Positions 1-10,052 of a stretch of 64,000 nt of DNA are shown here, piece after piece. The DNA is from Dactylellina haptotyla. Lineage: Eukaryota > Ascomycota > Orbiliomycetes > Orbiliales > Orbiliaceae. Each line of letters begins with the position of its first letter. Position 1 is the stretch's first letter. Below the pieces are notes generated by a model. It saw only the letters and a list, made by a program, of their open reading frames with translations. It was not told the origin of the DNA and did not search any database. The DNA is taken from the NCBI GenBank assembly GCA_031310005.1, contig CM062379.1, forward strand, positions 1,302,001 through 1,366,000. Reading direction: 5' to 3'. Both the position numbers and the translations under genes were made by a program.

Positions 1-269
1 AATCAAACGCCAGCAACAACCACGAAAAAAGAACACCAAGCAACGTTCGAACGTCCGTTACGTTACGAGACTGGAGATACCGGAGCGAAGGGCGACGACA
101 CAGCTACTGTGGGCAATTAATTTCCGTCCTATGCATCCGCGTTAGGCACTTTGGAATCAGGCGACGACCCGACAGAAGTCTACCGTTTAACAGCTCGCCG
201 AAACGGCAAGCCCCCCAAAAGCCATCCCATTCAAGCGAGCCGATTTCTCGCCTTTTTGCCTATGCGAAC

Positions 270-1885
270 ATGGATGCCGAGCATCCCACCTTCAACCAGT
301 GCCTGGTGCTGGCAACAGCCCTGAAGCTGCTCCTGATACCGGCTTAGTACGTCTGCAGGTCCCCCGCAATGTATTAAATGTTCTAGATTCTAACAATCGC
401 TTATCAGCAGATCTACAGACTTCGAAGTCCACCGCAATTGGCTAGCTATCACCCACAACCTGCATCCTTCCAAGTGGTATCTCGAAGATACGTCAGAATG
501 GACATTGGACTACCCCCCGTTCTTTGCCATTTTCGAATGGGTCCTCTCGCAGTTCGCGCAGTTCTTCGACACGGGCATGTTGGAAGTCAAAAACTTAAAC
601 TATGGCAGCGTCGAGACGGTATATTTTCAAAGACTCAGCGTCATCGTGAGTGAGCTGGTCCTCGTGCTATCCCTGCGGAGATTCATCAACATCCAAAGCA
701 CCCCGCAGGCGAAAAAGGTGGCGAACATGATCTCCCTGTCGCTCTTGCTGTCGCCGGCTTTCTTGATAATCGACCACATACATTTCCAATACAACGGAAT
801 GATGTTTGGGATTCTAATATTCTCCCTGACTGATGCGCTGAACGACAACCTTCTCCGCAGTGGGATCCTATTCGCGATCCTCCTCTGCTTCAAACATATC
901 TACCTGTACATCGCGCCTGCTTATTTCGCCTACCTGCTTCGCAGGTACTGCCTCGGTGAAAACATATGGGACATCCAATTTGCCAACTGTATCAAGCTCG
1001 GGGTCTCCATCGTCTCCATATTCGGCGTGGCATTCGGGTACTTTACCGCCATAGGCCAGATGCCTCAGCTCCTCAGCCGTCTGTTCCCCTTCTCCCGCGG
1101 CCTCTGCCATGCCTATTGGGCTCCGAACGCGTGGGCTCTATACGCCTTCATGGATAGAGTGCTGATCCACGCCGCGCCCCGGCTCAACCTGAACATCGAC
1201 ATGGCGAGCTTGGGGTCCGCGACAAGAGGCCTCGTGGGCGATACCTCCTTCGCCGTGCTGCCAAACATCCCCCCAAGAGTGACCTTCCTTTTAACCCTAG
1301 TGGTGCAATTGGTTTGCTTGGTGAAGGTTTTCCTACAGCCGAGTCCGATGAGGTTCATAGGAGCGGTTACACTCTGCGGCTTCGCATCGTTCATGTTTGG
1401 ATGGCACGTACACGAGAAAGCGATCCTCCTACCTCTCGTCCCGTTCAGCTTGTTGGCGTTACAGGATAGAAGATATCTCGGTGCTTTCAGACCCCTAGCA
1501 GTCGCTGGGCATATTTCACTATTCCCATTAGTGTTCAAGGCTGCCGAGTTCCCTATTAAATCAGCCTATACGATCCTCTGGATCATGGTTTTCTTCATGT
1601 CCTTCGATACAGTCGTTCCTGTGTAAGTCTCCAATACAGTTAAAGTAAATGACTATCTACTAACATATTTTTAGTGCGAAATCGCAAAGAGTGTTCCTCT
1701 TCGATCGTTTCGAAATCGTTTACATGACCGTGGGCGTGCCATTGATCCTCTACACGGAATTGTTCCACTATGCGATATTCGGCTCAAGGTTGGAATTCCT
1801 GCCGCTGATGTTTACCAGCGCGTACTGCGCGTTAGGCATCCTTGGTAGCTTTCTCGGTTTCTTCACGTTATACCTGACCAGCTAG
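270..1885 (+). CDS. ALG8: Dolichyl-P-Glc:Glc1Man9GlcNAc2-PP-dolichol alpha-1,3-glucosyltransferase
   Basis: Three exons, 270-346, 408-1622 and 1675-1885, give a 500-residue protein. Adding the 77-nt first exon joins PAYR to [17 protein letters not shown], the conserved N-terminal ER-lumenal block of the ALG6/ALG8 family, followed by [17 protein letters not shown], which marks ALG8. The rest is strongly hydrophobic with many membrane segments, as expected for this polytopic ER enzyme. It adds the second glucose to the lipid-linked oligosaccharide, using dolichyl-phosphate glucose, before transfer of the glycan to protein. The second intron (1623-1674) has a CTACTAAC branch site. The ATG at 270 puts a short hydrophobic segment ahead of the conserved block; the ATG at 262 is out of frame. 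Family assignment is firm; separation from ALG6 rests on the [11 protein letters not shown] block and length. Confidence 0.93.
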
Positions 1886-2138
1886 AAAAGAAATATTGTC
1901 ACGAAATCGCTTCCTTTACCATATTCCCGTGTTAATATACAAACTTGCTTGTTTACTCCTTTTTGGTTCCGCCTTTATCACAATCGGCGGCAATTGTTAT
2001 ATATATAAAATTTCTTGGATATAAATTTAGAGCGTAGGTTGGTGTGGAAAGAGGGAGTTTCCTCGATGAGAAATAAAATGCATTCTATTTTACTACAGAA
2101 CGCCCAGACATGATTGTGATATACTTTTTTCGTGCTTC

Positions 2139-4238
2139 TTAATCATCGTTATCCCAGCCCGGGTTAGGGGCTGGTGGCTTGGGGCCGCCAGCTTGACGAG
2201 CGACGATAATCTGGTCGACAGACAGAATGGTATTTACCGCCTCCGTCGCAAGCTTAATAGCCCAGCTCTTACTCGATAACAAGTCGACGATACCGCTCGC
2301 AACAGAATCGCCGATTCCGGTTCCCTTTTCCTCCTATTTCAAAAATACTTTGTTAGAGATGATCTGTGTCAATAACGTAATTTGGGAAAAGTACTCACCT
2401 CAAAACTAACGCCAGTCGTGCAGTCGCCGCGTTTGTGATGCGCAGAGTACAACTTGCTCAGCACCTCGGTAGCGTCCAACCCTGCACTCTCCGCCAAAGT
2501 CCTCGGGACAACCTCAAATGCCTGACCGAACTTCCGAATAGCATACTGGAGAACTCCGGGTGTCTTGTCTCCGTACGCGACCACCCTCTCGATGAGTTGC
2601 ATTTCAGTCGCGCCGGCGCCGGGCACAAGTCGTGCGTCTTTGGTGATCGCCTTGACGGCACTGACACCATCATCGATCGCTCGCTCGACATCATCAAGGT
2701 AGTTCTGAGTAGCACCACGGATGACTATTGTGGCAGTCTTTGTGGTTTCATTTTCTATCCGGTCACGGAATTAGTATTTGAGTAGATAATTCCTCGTAGT
2801 TTCCAGTGTGTATAGTAAGCATACCTTGTCTGAAAACAGTAACGCGGTCACCACCAATCTCAAGAGTCTCGACGACATCAACTTTACCCATCTCATCCGG
2901 CATCGGGGCGCCTAACCTCGCAAGCGGGGTTGCACCAATAACACGGCACAATCTTCGTAATTCGAACTTGCTCAACACTTTGATAACCAAGATCTCATAT
3001 CGGTTCAAGTAGTGCATGGCGAGTTCGCCAACTGTGGCGCCCGCAACGAGGACCCTGATGCCGGAATCGTGGATTTCCTTGATAATAGCCTCCAGTTGCT
3101 GCTCCTCACCCTTTGTGAAATCAAGCATTTCCTGGGCATTCTTGAGCAGAACCGTTCCCTTCGTCTCGGTCTGGCTGATATCTATCGGGCAAGCATAGAC
3201 GGCGACCTTGGATTTAGACGCCGACTTCTTAATCCCTGTATTATTATCGCAACGAAAATGTTAGAGAGATAAAAAGATAGCGGGCGCTTTCCCTGGTGAT
3301 AAGAAAGAGGAAATGAACTACCTTCAGGTTCCCTGCCGAAAACCATTCCCTTAACAACCTGGCTCTGCGTTAAGCTGCTTCCCATAATCTTGACGACACG
3401 AATGTTATCGACATTGAAGTTCGTGGGGTCTTTCGGTAAGACGGTCAGGACAGCTTCGGAAACGAGGTCGGCGAGTATCTCTTCGTTTCCGAACTGCTTC
3501 GACGCGATAACAGTGCATAACGCCTTGCTGAGTTCAGCTTTGTTTCGAACGTCCTTGAGGGTATCATGGCTGAGCTCTATTTTCCTCAGATACCCAAGTT
3601 AGTGCGTGCCTACAACAACAACAACGGTGTGTTACTTGATATCGGATAACCCCGTACCTTCCAACGCTTTCTGTGCGAATGTCTGGGCCTTGGTGTACCC
3701 TTGTATGATATCCGAAGGTTGGAGACCACCCATGCGTATCAGGTTCTCCGCCATGGTGAGTAGCTCGCCCGCAAGGACGATAACCAGATTCGTCGCATCA
3801 CCCAGCTATTACGAGTATTCTATATATCAGACAAAATGCCCCCCAACATGTCCGCCAAATGTTCATTTGGTTGAATCCATACCTCCGACTCCTGCTGCTG
3901 CGTGGCCATAACCACAATCTTAACGGCGGGGTGCACAACTTCCAACTCTCGTAGTATCGTGGCGGCGTCGTTCGTTAGGATCATCTTCTGCAAGTGGTTG
4001 ATAACAATCTTGTTTCGGCCGTAGGGACCAAAGCTGGTCTTTACTGTGTTGGCGAGTGCCTGGCAGGCATCAATATTTCGGAGAACGGCGCCATCTTCGT
4101 TGCTTTGTCTGTTGGAGATTGTAAGCGGTCCTGTTCATATTGGGCAGTCGATCTCTATATCGGAGTAGGAGTGCCTTACGAGCTGTAGCCACTCTTGAAG
4201 AGCCCACTTGAAGGGGCTGCTGGTATCGATAACGACAT
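2139..4238 (-). CDS. CCT8: Chaperonin-containing TCP-1 theta subunit
   Basis: Seven exons on the minus strand (4238-4180, 4108-3883, 3805-3658, 3576-3322, 3235-2825, 2754-2399, 2333-2139) give 549 residues, the normal length for CCT8. Phase closes at every junction. Theta-specific landmarks are GLFKSGY at the N-terminus, TSFGPYGRNKIVINHL, TNDAATILRELEVVHPA, LNRYEILVIKVLSKFELRRL and GATPLARLGAP, the glycine-rich LVPGAGATEMQLIERV, and SVDQIIVARQAGGPK before the acidic tail NPGWDNDD. CCT8 is one of eight subunits of the cytosolic TRiC/CCT folding ring for actin, tubulin and WD-repeat proteins. The nucleotide-site motif written GDGTN in budding yeast reads GDATN here, at the exon 3 start. Transcription converges with ALG8; about 250 bp separate the stop codons. 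Confidence 0.96.
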
Positions 4239-4878
4239 CTTATGACTGCAGGTTCACTTTCTAGCGACTGTCGGAATTAAACTTCGATGCTTTTCTATAA
4301 GGAAGTCGTGAGGACGTCTGTACGATGGAGCTTGGATCGATGCTGCGTGCAACGTGCGTTACTGTTAATGACGGCTAATTTTCGTAGACGGACACAGCGA
4401 CAGAATAAGCTATCTGCGAGGATCCCGGGGTGAAGCTCACCGATGGTAAGACCGTGGTGGTGGTGGGGTATAAGATGCTTCGTAATGCGGGTGTGCTAAT
4501 GTTGGAGCTCGAAGACGTGTGAAATTTTGGCACCAGCAAAAATGCGGCTTTGACTTTTTCTCGAGCTTTGTTTGGTGCCTGCAGCTGCCCCACCACGACA
4601 ACACAGCCAAAAACACCGTCTGTTATCGATATCGATAGTGGCGGTACACTTACAACACCACATGCATTCCATCGGCTCTTCTTGCAACGTGAAGGGTGTT
4701 TAAAGGATGTTTCTATGAGAGTATAGTATAAATATAAATGTACAGCGGACCAAGGTGTCATCTAATCCAACGCCAATAACCAAATATACAAAAGCTTTAT
4801 AGTGTATAAACTCAAAAGACCAGCTTTAGCCATGTGCGTGCCGCCGAATCCTTGTTCCCATCGGTATACGCGTGCCTT
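4239..4878. other. Intergenic, CCT8 5' side and ZIP-gene 3' side
   Basis: About 640 bp between the CCT8 start codon and the stop of the next minus-strand gene. It must hold the CCT8 promoter and 5' leader and the transporter's 3' UTR. No further coding sequence or structured RNA is recognisable. Confidence 0.6.
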
Positions 4879-6120
4879 CTAATGTGCGTGATGCGGTCCG
4901 AGGTAAGTAATCAGTGGCGTCAACATCCCAGCCACCGTCAAGAGCATCTCTTGCATCTTGTTTTCTTCCTCCTGGTCTGGAACCATATCCAATTCCTGCA
5001 TTCTGAGCTCGCCGTTATATGAGCCCGTGCCGTGTCCGTGAGAATTTCCTCCTGACATCTCCTGCATCGCGTGCATCGCGACAAATCTGCGTATATATGT
5101 GTTAACAGAAGCCGCAGCAGCGGATGGTGGTTGACAACTCACAAGAAAGTACCAGCGCTGAACAAGAGCAATATCCCCGTCCACCATTCTGTGTATTGGT
5201 GTCGTAGCGCAGTATCCTTCGCTCTGCCGCCGAGTATCGCAATCGCTAGCCAGGCAGCAAAGGCACCCAAGGGAGCCGCGAGGCTGAAAACTATCAGATG
5301 AGCTCTGGCTTGTCGTTTGCTAAGCCCTTGCTTTAGAAGGATGGAAACTAGACCGAATGCAGCCGGGGCCTTGTGCAGCATGATCGCGAAGAAGACAACT
5401 AGGCCGAGGGTTGGCTTGGAGGAATTGGCGGACGCCCCTAGTGCGATTCCGTCCGCGGTTGCGTGTATCAACAATCCGAGGGTGGTGGAGAAGGATCGTT
5501 TGCTGGAGTGAGGTGTTTCTGCTGACTCCGGCGGGGAGAAGGATCGTAGCGTGTTTACGGAGATTGTAGCGTAGCCGCGGTCGCCTTTTTGGGTGGCCCA
5601 TGTCGACATTAGGTTGAGGACATACATGAAAAGGAAGCCGAGGACGAGAGATAACCCGACATATCTTTCGGGTGAGGCCTCGTGGTGTTCTAGTTTTCGA
5701 AATGAAAACGGGTCAGTGGCTGGCGCACCTGTTGACTGCAATATAGGGACAGGGTATTACCATCTCGAGGGAGTAGTGATGGAGACCTGATGGTGTTTGA
5801 GTGTGGTGCCTTTGAAACTTCCGGTTGACTTTCGTAGGCGCTGTAGAGGGTTGAAACGCCTTCGGGCAAGATGACGATGAGTGAAGTCCCAACCAAGAGG
5901 CCCATGCCAAAGTTGGAGATTGCCTGCACCCTCTTGCGCGAAAGCGACAGAGCCAATGGTAGAATTCCAGCGGCAATTGACCTGTGGGGTTCGAGTCAGC
6001 AGGTTGTGGCGCGGGCAGGAAGCTCCGGGTGAGCTTGCTGGATGCAGTAGCAGGGAGCGAGACTTACGTTGAGGCGATGACCACGCTGAGGAAAAGAAGC
6101 CACCAGAACCCGCCTGCCAT
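4879..6120 (-). CDS. ZIP-family metal transporter, SLC39A9/ATX2-like
   Basis: Four exons on the minus strand (6120-6068, 5981-5761, 5689-5143, 5086-4879) give 342 residues. The protein is membrane-rich. It carries the two metal-site helices of ZIP transporters: HATADGIALG (from about residue 167) and HKAPAAFGL (from about residue 197). The N-terminal segment GMGLLVGTSLIVILPEGV also fits the family, and a His-rich loop (HGHG) lies near the C-terminus, which ends PHHAH. The order and short length resemble SLC39A9 and yeast Atx2, Golgi transporters for manganese or zinc. Substrate and location here are inferred from the family. The second intron (71 nt, 5690-5760) was chosen over a shorter in-phase option of about 32 nt because it has a CTGAC branch site and a normal size. 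Confidence 0.85.
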
Positions 6121-6903
6121 CGTGTCTGCTGTGTGAGAGAAGAAGGGAGGGAAGGCTGGGGAGAGGAAGAAGCAAGGGTGGGAGGATGCGCGCTGCGCTG
6201 CGATGAGCTCTGACCGAGTCCGGGCTGGCTGACAGACTGGCCTCAGCGATTGGAATTATGGTATTATTGTTGTCGACAGCAGCCTAGCAACGTCCAGCGG
6301 CGGCCAGCAGTGTCCTGATGGCGGAGATAGAGAGAGAGAGACAGAGGGCACCCGGCGGGCGGACGTCGTTCATTCGTTCATCGGGAGCGCGCGCACACGC
6401 TGACGGGGAACTGGCGATGTGGTTGTGGTTGGTGGTGATGGGGCTGATGGCGGTGCTGCTGGCTGGCTGCTGGCTGGCTGCCGGCTGCTTCTGCCAGCCA
6501 TTTCTGGTTTCTTTCATCATCGCCTCTTCCGCCTCTTCCCTCCCGCCGAACCCTCCTCCAACCAACCACCTCGACGACCGACCTGACCCAGACCCAGACA
6601 TCCGTCTCGCCTGAGATCATCCGCCCGGCTTCAACCTTCCCCGTTCAATCGCCACAGCCGACGGCCGTCGACTAGCACGCCCTCCCACCGCTCCGGCATT
6701 AGTCTCGAGCTTGGCGTCGGTTGGTTGGTGGTGCTGGTGACCGTGTTTGCCGATCGATGCCTCGCGACCAAACCCAGTTGCACCAGCAGCCTCCTCCTCC
6801 TCCCATTGCAGCCAGCAGCTCGCCCGGCATTCAAGGGATATAATACCGTATTGCCCGGCACGACGTGATTCAGACCTGCCACCATCTCACCCGCCCTTCA
6901 GCC
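6121..6903. other. Divergent promoter region, ZIP gene / HMG-box gene
   Basis: About 780 bp between two start codons facing away from each other. It contains GA-rich and pyrimidine-rich tracts and repeated CTGGCTGG words near 6460-6500, but no recognisable gene. It probably holds both promoters and 5' leaders. Confidence 0.55.
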
Positions 6904-8000
6904 ATGGTCAACTCCTCTCCCGCCCTTCCCGCCTCCGTCGAGGAGGCCTACCGTCAGAAATGCATCGACCTCAAGAAGAGGCTCAAGGAATGCGAGAACG
7001 CCAATGACTTGCTCGTCGTCCGCAACCACCGCCTGCGTCGCGGCATCCAGCGCCTGCGCCTGGAGCGTTCGCTCCTGCTCCGGGAGATTGAGCGCCGCAT
7101 CGATCCTCGAATGGACGACTCTGACGGAACCCCATCACCTCCGCCAACCGTACGTACTTGTTATCATCCTTCAATCCACCCATCCTTCATTCACCACTTT
7201 CCTATTTAAACCCGAGCGAGCTAGGCTGCTAACTCGAAACGATGTGATAACCCGTAGCCGCACGAGAAACCCTTACGATTGAAGAGACCGCGACGCGATG
7301 GACCGAACGGCCCTCTGGACAGGCCCGACTCTCCATTCTCCCAGGCCAACGCGGACGGCGACTACGCCGGCATGGGAGGAAGCGGCGGCGGCAATGCCCG
7401 CTCCAGAACCCCCCAAGGAGGACGCTTCGGTCCCGCTCGTGACCGCGACCAAAAACCGCGCAATGCATATACAATGTAAGTCTTCAGGTCCTTTCACTGG
7501 GAGGAAATCGTTCTCCCTTGGCTCCCCAGACACTCCGGCTAACAGCCTATGCTTCTAGTTTCTGTGACCATCAACGTGATCACATCATGCAGGCCGCCTC
7601 CGATCCAGAATTCGACATCTCTAGGGAACTATCGAAAGCCTGGCAGGAGCTCAGCCCCACTGCCCGTCAACCATACTTCGACGAAGCCGAGGACGAGAGA
7701 TTGCGTTACCAGGCCATGCGATACGAGGCTCGGATGGCCACTGTTGCCTACAACCGTCAGCGCGCTCTAGAAGCTGAGACGACCACCAAAGGTGGCGTCC
7801 CCGACGAGAACATGCCGATGCAATCCGAGAACGCTGATAATGCCGACAACGCCGACAACGTCGAGAATGCTGAGAAGGGCGAGAGAGGTGACCCCATGGC
7901 GACTGAGGAGGACTATCCCTCGTTCCAGGATCGCGATGATTCCCCTCCCCGTCCCTCGGGAGGGTTCACCGCCGTCAACCAGCGCCAGAGTTTCTTGTGA
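6904..8000 (+). CDS. HMG-box protein, possible NHP10/Nht1-like chromatin factor
   Basis: Exons 6904-7149, 7258-7475 and 7559-8000 give 301 residues. Residues 10-65 form a charged probable coiled coil (YRQKCIDLKKRLKECENAND then a leucine/arginine-rich helix). A Gly/Arg-rich linker follows. From about residue 148 comes an HMG box that starts PRNAYTIFCDHQRDHIM and includes LSKAWQELSPTARQPYFD. The tail is acidic and carries a short Asn-Ala-Asp repeat. The HMG box is split by the second intron right after AYT. A coiled coil before a single HMG box fits the INO80-complex subunit NHP10/Nht1, but the match is by architecture only, and another HMG-B type DNA-bending protein is possible. Both introns have CTAAC branch sites. 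Confidence 0.75.
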
Positions 8001-8815
8001 AAAACAAGGAAACAGCCCCATGATGATCTCGTACGAATCTCTATTTATCACAGCATTTTCCCGCTACGCGCTTTTCTCGGAAGCACAGCACCTCTCCTCT
8101 GTTTTTCCCGCGACGCACACAAAAAATGGGTTTTGCGTTTCCTTGGTCTTGAGATTGTTCTGCATGGATACCTTTCTTCCGGGTTTACGTTTATTTGTTT
8201 TTATTTTCTATTTTTGTTGAGACGTTTTTCTACTTCTTGCTTACGATTTCTTCATTCGCCTTATTTTCTTTTCGCTATTTCATGATGGGCCATGGGGACT
8301 CGAATAGGGTGTTTTCTTTCCTGGTGTCGACCTATTTTAGAGCCTGGTTGACCTACTTGCTATGCGCGACCTGTTGACCAAAATGTGGAGGCTGTATTTT
8401 TCTTGGTCTCCATGCCTGAGAACCCGGGGTTTTTTCTGTTTTTCGTGTTTTACTTTCTTTTATATTTTAACGAACTTTTGGGTGTACTATAGAAGCAAAT
8501 GCATATTAAAGAAGATGGGACGAAACAGTCTCGTGCTCTTCTAACTCGTCTGTCCGCCTGTCGGGTTCGCCGGCAGCTCGCCTTTCGTGTAACCCTCTCA
8601 ACCTCACCGCAACACATCCGCCCGAGAAAAACTCAACATTCGAACACACGCATATCGACATGTCTCGATAGCAGGCCATTGATACCCGACACGCTGGCGG
8701 GATCGTACCCCATACATAGCTAGCCTGTACAATTGTGCTCTGCGATGGAAGTGCCGCCTCATTGATCACTTGATATTCGTAGAACAACTACCCTGGTGGG
8801 TGTAAGCCTCGTGCC
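8001..8815. other. Intergenic, tandem genes
   Basis: About 815 bp between two plus-strand genes. The first half is T-rich with long pyrimidine runs, fitting a 3' UTR. The remainder should hold the promoter of the gene starting at 8816. No gene seen. Confidence 0.5.
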
Positions 8816-9802
8816 ATGGCCGCCGTTCAACGAGTTCGAGTTGCAACATCTGCAGCCCACAAGTTCCTCTCCTCCTCCAAGCTACCAGACTTCGCGCGCA
8901 TCCTTCCGTCGGATGCAGCCTTCACATCCGCCGTAAACAATGGGTTCATAAAATGCAACAAAGAGGAAACCACCGCCGTCCTCAAAGCAGTATGGCACAC
9001 AACGCACAACATCCACCACGCCGGTGATAAGGCAAGGGTATCCGCTCTTTCCGATATTTGTAAATGTAAGCCTCTCGTTTCTTATACACCCCATAGTATA
9101 TGTATATATATATATATATCCAATTACTTATTTTGTTCCCTCCTTTTTTCTCTAAAATTATAAAATACAGCCCACAACTTCCTCCCATCAAACTTCACCG
9201 CCCTCGCCACCCTCCTCCAACAGGTTCCAAACACTTCCGCCGTCCGAACCGACCTGCTCTCCATCGCGGAATCCCTGAACGACCCAGGCGCGATCCTCAA
9301 ATCCGCCAGCTCGATCCTCCCCGTCATCCGCTCCACTCTAGTCCTCGAAGCATCGCATACATGGCGCAAACTCGCCGCGCTAGCAGCAGACCAAAAAATC
9401 CCCGAAGCCTACGAGCAAATGGCGGAAACCTGCGAGCGGCTCAAAAACCTCACACAGGCGCAGCATTATTGGAATAAAGCAGCCGAATTAGACAGTGGGA
9501 AGGCGTGTTTGATGCTCGGACGGTACGCATTAAAAAACGGTAGAGTGGAACTGGCGATGAAGTGGTTCGCGAAGGGGGCGGAGAGGGACGAAGCGGAGGC
9601 GTACTATGAGCTTGGAGTGTTACAGATGGAGCAAGGGAATGATAAAGAAGATGCGGAACATAGTCTGTTAGTTGCTGCGGCGTCGGGCGTGGGACCTGCA
9701 GCAGCCAAGTTGGAGCAGTTGTATAAAGCACGGAATGAAACTGCTAGAGGCGCGCGGTGGGGGGAGTTGGCAGGCGAGATGGAGAAAGTTGCTAAGAATT
9801 AA
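8816..9802 (+). CDS. Sel1/TPR-like helical repeat protein
   Basis: Two exons, 8816-9065 and 9171-9802, give 293 residues. The second half contains Sel1-like helical repeats: AQHYWNKAAELDSGKACLML, GRVELAMKWFAKGAERDEAE and AYYELGVLQMEQGNDKEDAE, each helix-turn-helix with conserved Ala/Gly spacing. Such repeats form solenoids that bind partner proteins. The N-terminus (MAAVQRVRVATSAAHKFLSS) is basic, poor in acid and rich in Ser/Ala, compatible with mitochondrial import, but this is not decisive. I recognise no specific orthologue. The single 105-nt intron contains a TA microsatellite. A GA repeat follows the stop codon directly. Confidence 0.7.
9095..9120. repeat. TA-rich microsatellite in an intron
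   Basis: An interrupted (TA)n tract inside the only intron of the Sel1-like gene. Confidence 0.8.
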
Positions 9803-9803
9803 G

Positions 9804-9826
9804 AGAGAGAGAGAGAGAGAGAGAGT
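9804..9826. repeat. (GA)n microsatellite
   Basis: About eleven GA units beginning just after the stop codon of the Sel1-like gene, inside its 3' UTR. Confidence 0.85.
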
Positions 9827-9998
9827 TTAGTTAGATATATGGTATAAAATTGTACATAGATAATACACCTGTTTTTCGCCAAAAATGTTTATAAAAAGGT
9901 CCCTTTCTAATTAATTACGACTGAAAAGAAAAGCAAATAAGTACACCATATCGATGTATTCACAATCTCCACCCAGCGGATCTGAATGCAACCCCCCA

Positions 9999-10018
9999 AT
10001 ATATATATATATATATAT
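9999..10018. repeat. (AT)n microsatellite
   Basis: About ten AT units in the 250-bp space between the convergent Sel1-like and CTP synthase genes. Confidence 0.85.
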
Positions 10019-10052
10019 TTCCAAATGAGTCCTCCGTACGACAGTACAACAC

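Noticed and set aside
5710-5741. Very short (about 32-nt) GT-AG intron in the ZIP gene
   Set aside because: It keeps phase but is below any usual fungal intron size. The 71-nt alternative keeps phase, has a CTGAC branch word and was used.
5982-6000. T-arm-like word (GGGGTTCGAGTC) as a tRNA
   Set aside because: It lies in an intron of the ZIP gene, and the flanks form neither a T stem nor an acceptor stem.
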